From contig CBINFS010000015.1 of the NCBI GenBank assembly GCA_966250015.1, forward strand, positions 14,974 to 78,973: 64,000 nt of DNA. The letters are read 5' to 3'. Shown piece by piece: positions 44,470-52,954 of the stretch. Under the pieces are notes generated by a model. The model ran no database searches and was not told the origin of the DNA. It saw nothing but the letters and a program-made list of their open reading frames with translations. Position numbers and translations under genes: made by a program. The first letter of the stretch is position 1. Each line of letters begins with the position of its first letter. The DNA is from CBINFS01 sp966250015. GTDB lineage: Bacteria > Bacteroidota > Rhodothermia > Rhodothermales > DASSAV01.

Positions 44470-45261
44470 ATGCTGGCGAAAAGAATTATTCCCTGCCTCG
44501 ACGTCGACCAGGGCCGCGTCGTAAAAGGTGTCAACTTCGTCGATCTGATCGATGCCGGCGACCCGGTCGAACAGGCACGTTTTTACGACGAAGCGGGCGC
44601 CGACGAGCTTGTCTTTCTCGACATCACCGCGACCCACGAGCAACGTGGCATCATGCACGAGGTCGTCCGGAGGACTGCCGACCAGGTCTTCATCCCGCTT
44701 ACCGTAGGCGGCGGCCTCCGCACCGTCGACGACATTTCGGCCATGCTGAATGCCGGCGCCGACAAGGTCTCGATCAACTCGTCTGCGATCCAGAATCCGG
44801 AGCTTATCTCTCGTGGAGCAGAAGCGTTCGGGTCGCAGTGTATGGTTGTGGCCATCGACGCAAAACGAAAGTCGAGCGACCCACTCCGGTGGGAAGTCTA
44901 CACCCACGGCGGACGTATCGGAACGGGACTGGATGTGATCGAGTGGGCGCTCGAGGCGGAACGCCGAGGAGCCGGAGAGCTGCTCGTGACATCGATGGAC
45001 CACGACGGAACCAAGGGCGGTTACGACATCGAGCTGCTGCAAACGCTGTCCCGACTGGTTCACATCCCGGTCATTGCCTCCGGTGGCGCCGGAACGCTCG
45101 ATCACCTGCGGGAAGCCATTCAGGAGGGGGGCGCCGACGCCGTTCTGGCCGCTTCCATCTTTCACTTCCGTATGTTCACCGTCCGCGAGGCGAAGGAATA
45201 CCTGCACGCTTCGGGTGTAAACGTACGATTAGACACCGACCGGTATGCAGCCGTACAATAA
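44470..45261 (+). CDS. hisF: Imidazole glycerol phosphate synthase, cyclase subunit
   Basis: 263 residues. MLAKRIIPCLDVDQGRVVKGVNF at the N-terminus (split motif: IIPCLDV, GRVVKG), VGGGLRTVDD, SMDHDGTKGGYD and ASGGAGTLDHLREA are diagnostic. It works with HisH to form IGP and AICAR. Its last 17 bases overlap the next gene. It is 18 bases after hisA. Confidence 0.97.
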   Translation: MLAKRIIPCLDVDQGRVVKGVNFVDLIDAGDPVEQARFYDEAGADELVFLDITATHEQRGIMHEVVRRTADQVFIPLTVGGGLRTVDDISAMLNAGADKVSINSSAIQNPELISRGAEAFGSQCMVVAIDAKRKSSDPLRWEVYTHGGRIGTGLDVIEWALEAERRGAGELLVTSMDHDGTKGGYDIELLQTLSRLVHIPVIASGGAGTLDHLREAIQEGGADAVLAASIFHFRMFTVREAKEYLHASGVNVRLDTDRYAAVQ

Positions 45262-45538
45262 TTCCCGTGCCGCTTCGTTTCTATTAAAAGGAGCTGCCGC
45301 ACTCTTCGCGGCCGTCGGGTCGTTCATCGCGTACTGGTTGGTCGATAAGGCGATTCGCTATCCAACGATTCGCGCCAGCCAGTTCGGATCTGACGCGCCG
45401 CTCTGGATTCCGTTTGCCCTGTTCGTGGTCGTCTGTACGGCTTCTGCCTGTTATTTGTTTATTCGAGCAGCACGCCGAATCGACGCGGGAGATAATCTCT
45501 ACCAGGACCAAGAGGACCCGGCGCAGGGCAAATCGTGA
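45245..45538 (+). CDS. Small two-pass membrane protein overlapping hisF
   Basis: 97 residues with membrane segments at about 13-33 and 53-75 and a polar C-terminus. Its ATG lies inside the 3' end of hisF in another frame, suggesting coupled translation. I do not recognise the family; nothing links it to histidine synthesis other than position. Confidence 0.6.
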   Translation: MQPYNNSRAASFLLKGAAALFAAVGSFIAYWLVDKAIRYPTIRASQFGSDAPLWIPFALFVVVCTASACYLFIRAARRIDAGDNLYQDQEDPAQGKS

Positions 45539-45598
45539 TTGAGCGTGTTTGAAGGCAGCTCCACCATCGTCGAATAACAATGGTTGGAGCCACCGGAT

Positions 45599-46141
45599 AT
45601 GCGCATCGGTATTCTCTTGCTGGTCTTTTCCTTTCTTCTGCTTGGTCCGGCTGCCGCTCAGGAAGCCGAGATACGGGAGCAGATCGAGCAATATTACAAC
45701 CAGCGAAATCGTCTCGCGGCTATTACGACCCTCGATGAACGCCTGACGCTCGCAAGCGCCGAGTTCGATTCGACCACTGCTTCCCCACGTCTACGAGAAG
45801 CCTTACTCCTGATCGATCAAATTCGCCGGAGAGAAGTGGGCGTCGACGAAGAAATGGTGCTCTCCCCACGCTCGCACCCTCCCTGCGTCCAGCCGGCGTT
45901 GATGCAGGTCATTTCCGTCACTCCGATCAGTCCCGAGCAATTGGAAGTGACAGTTCGCACGCTGCCCCTGTCACGCAAGCAAAACTTGCAGCTAATCGCC
46001 CAATACGAGAATCCGGACAAGCAAATAAAACAACCGGATATTTCTGAATACCTGCCTGAATCCCTTTCAGTCTTCCGCTGGACGTTTGATGGCAGGCAAT
46101 GGAAAGTTAACCCGACTCATATCACCTTGCTTTCCGAGTAG
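45599..46141 (+). CDS. Secreted protein of unknown function
   Basis: 180 residues from MRIGILLLVF, preceded by TTGGAGCC. A clear signal peptide ends at PAAAQ. The mature part begins with a helical stretch rich in Glu, Gln and Arg (EIREQIEQYYNQRNRL) and has a beta-like C-terminal half (QVISVTPISPEQLEVTVRTL) with two Cys-free domains except one Cys near residue 90. No family recognised. Location inferred periplasmic or outer-membrane associated. Confidence 0.65.
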   Translation: MRIGILLLVFSFLLLGPAAAQEAEIREQIEQYYNQRNRLAAITTLDERLTLASAEFDSTTASPRLREALLLIDQIRRREVGVDEEMVLSPRSHPPCVQPALMQVISVTPISPEQLEVTVRTLPLSRKQNLQLIAQYENPDKQIKQPDISEYLPESLSVFRWTFDGRQWKVNPTHITLLSE

Positions 46142-46202
46142 TAACACCGCGACACCCTTTCCCTCGATTGGAAGTAACCCGATCAATCCTGCGAGATATA
46201 CC

Positions 46203-46523
46203 ATGGCGCCATCTTCCTCGACCTTCCGAAGCTCAATGGCCATGCTGTTTGGCCTGATCACGTTGTTTCTGAGTTGCATTGGCCTGACGGATCACCTGAA
46301 GAAGCACGTGGTATCGTGGTTTACGCCACGTGTAGTCGCCTGCCCTGCTGATCGTGCACCGGCTCGCATTGTCGAGATTCACCGGGACAATCACGCCCAA
46401 ATTCGGGAATTCAACGTGTATAGGCGGCACCATGGTTTTGTGAGGGCACGGCGATCGATCCGGTCTTTTCACGACGGTTCGAGAGGCGAAACGGTGATTT
46501 TGGTCGAGCCCGCCATTCGTTGA
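46203..46523 (+). CDS. Uncertain small ORF with one membrane segment
   Basis: 106 residues with a hydrophobic helix near residues 12-30 (SMAMLFGLITLFLSCIGL) and a basic, Arg/His-rich tail. No strong Shine-Dalgarno, no family recognised, and a minus-strand frame also reads here. If it is not real, 46142-46630 is a 489-base stretch with no gene and no other feature that I see. Confidence 0.3.
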   Translation: MAPSSSTFRSSMAMLFGLITLFLSCIGLTDHLKKHVVSWFTPRVVACPADRAPARIVEIHRDNHAQIREFNVYRRHHGFVRARRSIRSFHDGSRGETVILVEPAIR

Positions 46524-46630
46524 GCAAAAACAATTCGGATTGAAACCACATCACTCAACGTGGCGGAACACGGTAGAAATTGGCGCGTCGAGGGCAGCAC
46601 GGAAGGTTTGTTTCCTAAGGAATTCCTGCC

Positions 46631-47179
46631 ATGCCCGACACATTGCGCCTGTTTATTGCGATTGACCTGCCGAAAGAGCACAAAGCACAATTATCGAACG
46701 CACGCCGTGAGATTGACGGCATCAGGTGGTCGCCTCCCGAACAGTATCACCTCACCCTGCGCTTCCTTGGCGACGTAGAAGCCGACCTCGTCCCGGTGCT
46801 CGCAAAAGGCTTGCAACAACTCAAAACCGCGCCTTTCACGCTGCATCTGGAAAGGATCAATGCGTTCCCATCGCTGCGCAGGCCGAGAGTCATCCACATC
46901 GCCACACGTCAATCTACTCCTTTGCTGGCGCTGAACCGCGAGGTTAACACGATCGTCGATGCGGCAGGCATCCAGCCCGATCCAAAGCCCTTTTCGCCCC
47001 ACGTTACGCTCGCCCGAGTCAAAGACGAACGCAGGAGCTTTCCAACGGCATTTTTCGATCAGTTCAGCGACCTGTCTCTCCCACCTTTTTTAGTCGATGA
47101 AGTGAGGCTGTACAAAAGTATATTAAGACGATCCGGGGCTGTGCACGAGTGTTTGCACGTCTTCCCGCTTCACGCGTAG
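46631..47179 (+). CDS. thpR: RNA 2',3'-cyclic phosphodiesterase (2H family)
   Basis: 182 residues beginning LRLFIAIDLPKE. The two catalytic HxT motifs are YHLTLRFLG and FSPHVTLAR. 2H enzymes of this type open 2',3'-cyclic phosphates of RNA. AAGGAA lies about 9 bases before the ATG. The gene sits between an uncertain ORF and lolA. Confidence 0.92.
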   Translation: MPDTLRLFIAIDLPKEHKAQLSNARREIDGIRWSPPEQYHLTLRFLGDVEADLVPVLAKGLQQLKTAPFTLHLERINAFPSLRRPRVIHIATRQSTPLLALNREVNTIVDAAGIQPDPKPFSPHVTLARVKDERRSFPTAFFDQFSDLSLPPFLVDEVRLYKSILRRSGAVHECLHVFPLHA

Positions 47180-47262
47180 GCAATAACGGTACGGCACAAC
47201 CTTTGTGATATTGCCTACTGTAAACCGTTGATGGACATTCTTTTACTTATAGAAGGCCGAAT

Positions 47263-47913
47263 ATGAAAACAGGCTTACGAACATTTTATGTACTTTTGTC
47301 GTGTGCTGTCCTTTTTGCTGGGCAGCAAGACGCCAATGCTCAGTCTGCCGATCAGATCATCAAACGTATACAGGACAAATATCAGGCGATCGATGCGCTG
47401 AAGGCAGAATTCACCCAGACGATGACGACGCCCTATTCGGAAGGGTCGGAAACGTTCTCGGGCACCGTCGTCCTGCAGGGGGACCGCTACCGTGTCGAGA
47501 CCGGAAATCAGACACTCGTCACCGACGGGAAGGTCACGTGGATCTACAACCCTGCCGACAACCAGGTGCTCATCAATGACGTCGTCGAAGACGAGACGTC
47601 TTTTTCGTTCAACGACTTCCTGTTCAGCTTCGACGAAAACTATACGGCGACGTCGGTCAAGTCCGAACTAATCGGAGGGGTGAAGCACTTCAGGGTCGAC
47701 TTGAAACCCAGAGACGACGACTCATTTTTCCGTGAAGCCACCCTCTGGCTACGCGACAGCGACGACGTCGTTACCCGTCTTCAGGTGCTCGACGTGAACG
47801 ATACCCAGATGACGTTCGAGCTCACGAACATCGAACTCAATCCCAAGCTCGACGCGTCTACTTTCACCTTCCAACCCCCTCGATCAGCCGAAGTCGTAGA
47901 TCTTCGTTCCTGA
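47263..47913 (+). CDS. lolA: Outer-membrane lipoprotein carrier protein LolA
   Basis: 216 residues with a signal peptide ending near NAQS. LolA features are the helix ADQIIKRIQDKYQAIDALKAEF, strands with QTMTTPYSEGSETFSGTVVLQ, and VTDGKVTWIYNPADNQVLI, given here as separated short blocks of residues 25-110. Carries lipoproteins across the periplasm, consistent with the many lipoproteins in this window. AGAAGG precedes the ATG. Confidence 0.9.
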   Translation: MKTGLRTFYVLLSCAVLFAGQQDANAQSADQIIKRIQDKYQAIDALKAEFTQTMTTPYSEGSETFSGTVVLQGDRYRVETGNQTLVTDGKVTWIYNPADNQVLINDVVEDETSFSFNDFLFSFDENYTATSVKSELIGGVKHFRVDLKPRDDDSFFREATLWLRDSDDVVTRLQVLDVNDTQMTFELTNIELNPKLDASTFTFQPPRSAEVVDLRS

Positions 47914-47937
47914 CGAGCCCGGTTTTCCAGTCCGAAA

Positions 47938-48039
47938 CAGCCGGGGGGTGTTCCACCGAGCCGCCTATGGCCGATGCCCCCATGAAGAAGCAGAGATCAG
48001 AGAACCTGCGGGTCGGGTAAGGGGTACGTACCCCGGCTG
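47938..48039. other. Long-range inverted repeat with alternative pairing, between lolA and a flippase gene
   Basis: Nine-base arms CAGCCGGGG (47938-47946) and CCCCGGCTG (48031-48039) enclose 84 bases. The right arm overlaps a 14-base palindrome, GGGGTACGTACCCC (48021-48034), so two mutually exclusive stems can form. A small hairpin GGTG-TTC-CACC lies near the left arm. No known RNA family is recognised. Confidence 0.35.
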
Positions 48040-48107
48040 TCCAGTTATTGCGACGATACTGGTTTTGAGAACGTCGTAAGCTTTCCTTTCCATCGAATTG
48101 TTCACCT

Positions 48108-49235
48108 GTGCCCCAACGTCTACGTACACTGCTCGCTCAGGTAGGAAGCCTGGCCCTCGCCGGTATCCTGCTGTACCTCGCGCTCCGTGGCGTAGACTTT
48201 TCGGCTGTTGGTGACGCCCTGAAAAGTGCAAATTATACCTGGCTGTTGCCCCTCATCGGGATCGTGATCCTGAGCGTCTACATCCGGGCAATCCGCTGGA
48301 AAATCCTGCTCGACGCCATTCCGGAACAGGAGGATGAGGTACACAACGTTTCCGTAAAAACGGCCTTCTATTCCCTCCTGATCGGGTACATGGTCAACTA
48401 TGCGGCGCCGCGCCTGGGTGAGGTGGCTCGTTCGACCAATGTGGCGAGGCAGGAAAAAGTCCGGTTCGCCAGTGTTTTTGGGACCGTGGTCGTCGAGCGA
48501 ATACTCGACGTGGTGGTCCTGGCAGCCGCGTTGTTGAGCGTCGCCTTTTTGCTTTCCGACCGGTTAACCACCCTGAACGATCTATTTATTGAGCCCATCG
48601 TCAGGCAGGTTGGAGAGCTTCCGGCAGTCGCCATTCTTCTCCTCACGGTGTTGACGGCGCTGGGCGTCCTGTTCATTTATCGCAGGATATTGATCGAGGA
48701 TTCGCTGATCCAGCGCATCTGGATGCGGCACGTGCAACCAGTATTCGTATCGTTTAAGAACGGGCTGCTCTCGCTACTCAAAATTCGCCGCCCCGTACTC
48801 CTGATCGTGACGACAGTGGCCATGTGGTTCTGCTACCTGCTGATGGCCTACCTTCCTCTCTTGATGCTCGGCCTGGTTGATGACTATTCCTTGTCGCTCA
48901 CTGACGCATGGGGCATCATGACCCTTGGCGCGCTGGGCATTGCCGTCCCCTCGCCGGGTGGAATCGGCTCGTACCATTTTATCACGATCCAGACGCTGCA
49001 ACACCTTTACGGAACGCCGGCCGAACCCGCCGCAACGTATGCCGTGTTGACCCACGCCGCACAGCTCGTGCTCTATACGGCGTCCGGATTTATCGCTCTT
49101 ATGCTTCAGGGGCTCGGGCTCAAATCAATCAGCACGGTCGTACCGATCGATGGGCGAGGAAACGTTGAGGACGAATCAACGGATACGGACAGCTCCCACG
49201 CCCCACCGATGGAGCGCACGCAAAGTGACAGTTAA
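48108..49235 (+). CDS. LPG-synthase-TM/UPF0104-type flippase-like membrane protein
   Basis: 375 residues from a GTG start, with about eight membrane segments. YIRAIRWKILLDA near residue 60, GYMVNYAAPRLGEVARS, and TLGALGIAVPSPGGIGSYHFI are the hallmarks of the lysylphosphatidylglycerol synthase TM region (YbhN/UPF0104) family. There is no C-terminal synthase domain. Members are implicated in lipid or lipid-linked substrate translocation; the substrate here is unknown. Confidence 0.88.
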   Translation: MPQRLRTLLAQVGSLALAGILLYLALRGVDFSAVGDALKSANYTWLLPLIGIVILSVYIRAIRWKILLDAIPEQEDEVHNVSVKTAFYSLLIGYMVNYAAPRLGEVARSTNVARQEKVRFASVFGTVVVERILDVVVLAAALLSVAFLLSDRLTTLNDLFIEPIVRQVGELPAVAILLLTVLTALGVLFIYRRILIEDSLIQRIWMRHVQPVFVSFKNGLLSLLKIRRPVLLIVTTVAMWFCYLLMAYLPLLMLGLVDDYSLSLTDAWGIMTLGALGIAVPSPGGIGSYHFITIQTLQHLYGTPAEPAATYAVLTHAAQLVLYTASGFIALMLQGLGLKSISTVVPIDGRGNVEDESTDTDSSHAPPMERTQSDS

Positions 49236-49471
49236 CAACAGGTTACAGCAATCAGTGCTCATTCCCGCCGGGTGCAGCTCTTTTCGAGCACGACCGATCA
49301 ACCCGGTATTCGGACCACTCAGCACCGGTTCTCAACTATTCAGCGACTTTCTTTTGTTTGGCTTCCGACAGATTCGTACCGTTCTTGTAGCCGTATAGAA
49401 CAGCGGGAGGGTCATGATCCTGGCTGATCTAGGTGTTGCAAGTTGTTCACAGAATCAACTCGGAGCCGATC

Positions 49472-49729
49472 ATGCAAATTCAACTTGAGTGTGCAACCTC
49501 CAATCCGCTTTCAGAGCTGATCAGTGACGATCTGTACGCGCTTCTTGAAGAGCAGAACCTGCTGAACGAGAAGGGCATTCGCGATTACCAGATACGGAAA
49601 CAGTTCCGTATGCTCAGGGCTCAGGACGTCCCGGCCTTTGATGCCATCGAGATTCTTCGCGAGAACTATCCTTATCTCCAGTTCGACACGATCCGCAAAA
49701 TCGTCTACAAGGTAAACGGAAAAAGCTGA
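49472..49729 (+). CDS. Small conserved-looking soluble protein of unknown function
   Basis: 85 residues from MQIQLECA with GGAG 8 bases upstream; the frame is open to 49433. Predicted mostly helical and charged (LYALLEEQNLLNEKGIRDY, RKQFRMLRAQ, FDAIEILRENYP). The C-terminal half could be helix-turn-helix-like, but this is not certain. No family recognised. Confidence 0.6.
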   Translation: MQIQLECATSNPLSELISDDLYALLEEQNLLNEKGIRDYQIRKQFRMLRAQDVPAFDAIEILRENYPYLQFDTIRKIVYKVNGKS

Positions 49730-49780
49730 GGTAGTTGCCTTCTTCCAACACTTCTAACGTCCGCGCCTGTTGGCAAGTCA

Positions 49781-50569
49781 TCACTTGCTACGGTCGAACC
49801 GCACCTTGGCCGTAGCCCACAGCAGGATTCCGGCTGCGACGGAGGCATTCAAAGATTCAATAGGGCCTACGAGAGGGATAAATACGCGGTAATCACACGC
49901 ATTTTCGACCCGTGGGCGTAGCCCCTTCCCTTCATTCCCGATCACGATTACCAACGGCCGATCCAGATCCAGCTCCACTATGGAGGTCGTCCCACTTCCC
50001 GTGGCCGCCACGATCCAGTATCCACGTTCTTTAAGCTGTTCGATCGCGTCAGTCAGGTTAGTTACTCTCGCGATCGGGATTCTTAGCGCTGCACCGGCAC
50101 TTGCCTTTATGGCCACCGCATTGAGCGGCGCCATGTGATGCTTCGGGACAACGACCCCCTGGACGCCGAAAGCAACCGCACTCCGTAGAATCGCGCCGAA
50201 ATTGTGCGGATCCTCAATCTGATCGAGCATGAGCAGAACGGGTTTCGTTGATCGAACGGCATCGAGGTCGGGCGCGATGGCGTTTAGCATGTCCTCGAGC
50301 TCGAGGTAGGAAACCGGCGTTGTGATGGCGACGACGCCCTGGTGATTGGCGTTTCCCGCCAGCTGACTCAACCGCGTCTGCGGGACGAATTGAACGGGAA
50401 TGCCACTTGCCCTCGCAACACGTTGAATTTGTTCGATCGGCCGACCACCGACTCCCTGCTGGATCAACACTTTTTCGATCGACGCGTCTCCCCGTTCGAT
50501 GGCCTCGCGCACCGGATTCCTGCCAAAAATGAAGGCATCCCCTTCCAAACTTTCCTTTCCGGGCGCCAT
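49781..50569 (-). CDS. rlmB: 23S rRNA 2'-O-ribose methyltransferase (SpoU/TrmH family, RlmB-like)
   Basis: 262 residues. An N-terminal substrate-binding domain (FGRNPVREAIE) precedes a SPOUT domain with LDQIEDPHNFGAILRSA, IGNEGKGLRPRV and IPLVGPIESLNASVAAGI. It methylates G2251 in E. coli 23S rRNA; other TrmH sites are possible. GGAGGTGG within the end of the upstream decarboxylase gene serves as its Shine-Dalgarno and its ATG touches that stop. Confidence 0.9.
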   Translation of the reverse strand: MAPGKESLEGDAFIFGRNPVREAIERGDASIEKVLIQQGVGGRPIEQIQRVARASGIPVQFVPQTRLSQLAGNANHQGVVAITTPVSYLELEDMLNAIAPDLDAVRSTKPVLLMLDQIEDPHNFGAILRSAVAFGVQGVVVPKHHMAPLNAVAIKASAGAALRIPIARVTNLTDAIEQLKERGYWIVAATGSGTTSIVELDLDRPLVIVIGNEGKGLRPRVENACDYRVFIPLVGPIESLNASVAAGILLWATAKVRFDRSK

Positions 50570-51970
50570 TTAACCACCTCCACGAGATGCCAATAGATCA
50601 CGAGCGACGCCGGAGATACGTTCGTGCAGATGGTCGACGTAAAGCTCGTGCTCAGGTTTCATCAGCACACTTCGCAGGATCCGGACGGGCGATCGATCCA
50701 CCTCGAGGCCGGGCAGAATCGGCGCGAGCCTCTCACCGGCAACCCGCAGCACACTCAGAAAAATGGGGTCCTGCTCATCAGACATCGCCTTCTCAAAGAG
50801 AAGCCCGCTCAGTTCATCAACGGTCGAAGATCTGGCGTTTTCGAGACGCGGGACGAACGTCAGAATGTCGAGATCCGGCCTTAGGTAGAGTGCGAGCTCT
50901 GTGGATTCCTCGATTCGCATCGCCCAGTTCGCCGCGGCACGAAGCCCGGCGCCAAGCACCAGCCCGAGGCCATCATCCGGCTTCAAGGGAAGTAGTTGCA
51001 AAGTGAACCACAATGCTCCCGCCGAGGCGCCCGCACGCGAGCATTCGAGGCTGATCTCACCGAGGTGAAGCTCGTCTGACGTGAAGTACGTGTAGGGCGA
51101 ATCGTGCTTGTAAAACCTTCCGACTTCGGGATCGCTAAAGAGTACACAACCGCACCCATATGGCTGCAACCCGTGCTTGTGTGGATCGACTACCACCGAA
51201 TCACAGTGCCTGATCGCTTTCAGGTCGTTTCGAACCGATTCCGAAAGCAACGGAGATTCACCCCACGCCAGAAGGGAGAAGAATCCTCCGTATGCGGCAT
51301 CGACGTGCAGGCGGAAGCCGTACCGATCCCGCAGGGTAAGCACGTCCGAAATGGGGTCCATTATGCCCGGTCCGGTGGTCCCTGCGGTCAGGACTACCGT
51401 CCCCACGTCTCGAGTCCGAAGCGTGTCTTCGAGGTGATCCAGACTCATGCGGCCGTGGGAGTCCGTAGGGATCGTCGCCGTCTGGACTCGCAAAACTTCC
51501 GACATCCGGCTGTGCGTGTAGTGCGCGTCTTCGTTGAACACGATCAGCTTGTCAGGTGCCAGATGCCGCGACACCCAGAGCGCTTCCAGGTTGGCAATCG
51601 TCCCGCTGCTCGTCAAGTGGCCCAGGACGGGTTGCGGCAAATGAAACATGGCCGCGAGGTCATTGACAACCTCCTTCTCCATTGCGGCAGTCGCCGGCCC
51701 CCCGTCCAGCGCGTGGTTGTTGGGGTTGATCAACATTGCCGCCACGTAGGCGGTTATCGCCGCCGGATGTGGCGGCTTCAGCATCTGACCGGCATACCGG
51801 GGATGGAAAAACGGATAGTTGTTCCGCAATCGGGAGGTGTACTGCTCAAGTGCCCTGGCGAACAGCGCCTCGTCGACGTCCAGGGAGAAATGGCGTTTGT
51901 ACTCACCCCAGGACGACTCCCATTCGCTGATCGCACCGATGGCCTGTTCCAAATACCGTAAAAGATCCAT
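50570..51970 (-). CDS. PLP-dependent group II decarboxylase-like protein
   Basis: 466 residues. PLP site: Asp-Ala in LHVDAAYGG and Schiff-base Lys in VDPHKHGLQPYGCG (Lys265). Other conserved parts are YPFFHPRYAGQM, TSSGTIANLEALW and TAGTTGPGIMDP. The fold is that of glutamate/tyrosine/aromatic-amino-acid decarboxylases; the substrate cannot be assigned. It overlaps the rlmB signal region, indicating an lgt-upstream run of hisS-lgt-decarboxylase-rlmB. Confidence 0.88.
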   Translation of the reverse strand: MDLLRYLEQAIGAISEWESSWGEYKRHFSLDVDEALFARALEQYTSRLRNNYPFFHPRYAGQMLKPPHPAAITAYVAAMLINPNNHALDGGPATAAMEKEVVNDLAAMFHLPQPVLGHLTSSGTIANLEALWVSRHLAPDKLIVFNEDAHYTHSRMSEVLRVQTATIPTDSHGRMSLDHLEDTLRTRDVGTVVLTAGTTGPGIMDPISDVLTLRDRYGFRLHVDAAYGGFFSLLAWGESPLLSESVRNDLKAIRHCDSVVVDPHKHGLQPYGCGCVLFSDPEVGRFYKHDSPYTYFTSDELHLGEISLECSRAGASAGALWFTLQLLPLKPDDGLGLVLGAGLRAAANWAMRIEESTELALYLRPDLDILTFVPRLENARSSTVDELSGLLFEKAMSDEQDPIFLSVLRVAGERLAPILPGLEVDRSPVRILRSVLMKPEHELYVDHLHERISGVARDLLASRGGG

Positions 51971-51996
51971 CCGGATAGTGTGATACCTGGCGGCCG

Positions 51997-52944
51997 CTAA
52001 ACAGAAGGAACGACGGTCTTGCCCTCACTCTTAACCTTTACGCCGGAGTCCTTCCTTTTACGGGTAGTAAGTATCAGGCCGACGCCTCCTGCCAGCACGA
52101 TCAATACCGAGATCACCTCGGCCTGCGTCACTTCCATCCCGAGGAAGTCAAACACGTTGTTGACACGAATCTTTTCGATCAGAAAGCGCTCGATCCCGGC
52201 GAAAATCAGGTAGAGCGAGAAGAGCCAGCCCGGTCGGAAGGGATGTTTGCGTACCGCCCAGAGGATGCCAAACAGGATGGCCGCCATACCAAGCTCATAT
52301 AGCGGTGTTGGATACACCCCGGGAGCCGGGATGTCCATGTTCAGGATGTTGTTCGGATACGTTTCCGCCCACAGCCAGGTCGGAATCCAGTCGGGTTTAA
52401 GCTGAAGGTTGCTCGCGATCCCCCAGTCCCCGTCGCCGGCGAGGTGGCATCCGATCCGCCCGATTCCATACGCGATCATCAATCCCGGCGCAACGGCATC
52501 CGCAAACGTCCACACGTGCAGCCCCTTTTTCCGTACGTACCACGCGAGGGCGGCTGCCGCGATCAGTAAGCCTCCGTAGAACGTGAACCCTCCGGAAGAA
52601 AATATCATTCCGAAAGGATCGCGCGCAAAGTCTGGCAAATTTTCGAGGATGTGGAAGAGTTTTGCACCGGCAAATCCTGCCGCCAACGCCAGGATGGTAA
52701 TGGTGCCCACCAGCACGGCCGGGCTCTGCTCCTTCGACGCTTCACGGCGTTTTTTCTCTCTGGGCTGGGGCTGCTCATGTATCCCGGGGAACCGGCCGGC
52801 TGCGTAAAGCCGATCCATCTCCAGGCGTAGAAGCCACGCTGCCGTCAAAACGGCAATCGCCACCATGGCCCCGAAAGAATAGATCGGGAAGGGCAGCTCG
52901 AAACCGAAAAGGTCAAGAAATATGTCGCTTAAGCGTGGATACAT
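51997..52944 (-). CDS. lgt: Prolipoprotein diacylglyceryl transferase
   Basis: 315 residues with about seven membrane segments. The Lgt signature GYGIGRIGCHLAGDGDWG is present. PTPLYELGMAAILF and GIERFLIEKIRVN are also conserved. It adds diacylglycerol to lipobox cysteines in the inner membrane, the first step for the lipoproteins coded here. A loop of about 30 residues near residue 55 is longer than usual. Ten bases separate it from hisS. Confidence 0.94.
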   Translation of the reverse strand: MYPRLSDIFLDLFGFELPFPIYSFGAMVAIAVLTAAWLLRLEMDRLYAAGRFPGIHEQPQPREKKRREASKEQSPAVLVGTITILALAAGFAGAKLFHILENLPDFARDPFGMIFSSGGFTFYGGLLIAAAALAWYVRKKGLHVWTFADAVAPGLMIAYGIGRIGCHLAGDGDWGIASNLQLKPDWIPTWLWAETYPNNILNMDIPAPGVYPTPLYELGMAAILFGILWAVRKHPFRPGWLFSLYLIFAGIERFLIEKIRVNNVFDFLGMEVTQAEVISVLIVLAGGVGLILTTRKRKDSGVKVKSEGKTVVPSV

Positions 52945-52954
52945 GGAAGCCGAA

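Noticed and set aside
47938..48039. SRP (4.5S) RNA candidate because of a GAAGCAG-like segment and terminal pairing
   Set aside because: The conserved apical SRP sequence (GGTCAGG...CCGGAAGG) is absent.
51104..51961. A 285-codon plus-strand frame opposite the PLP decarboxylase
   Set aside because: The decarboxylase has its Schiff-base Lys and other conserved motifs; the opposite frame is Arg/His-rich shadow sequence.
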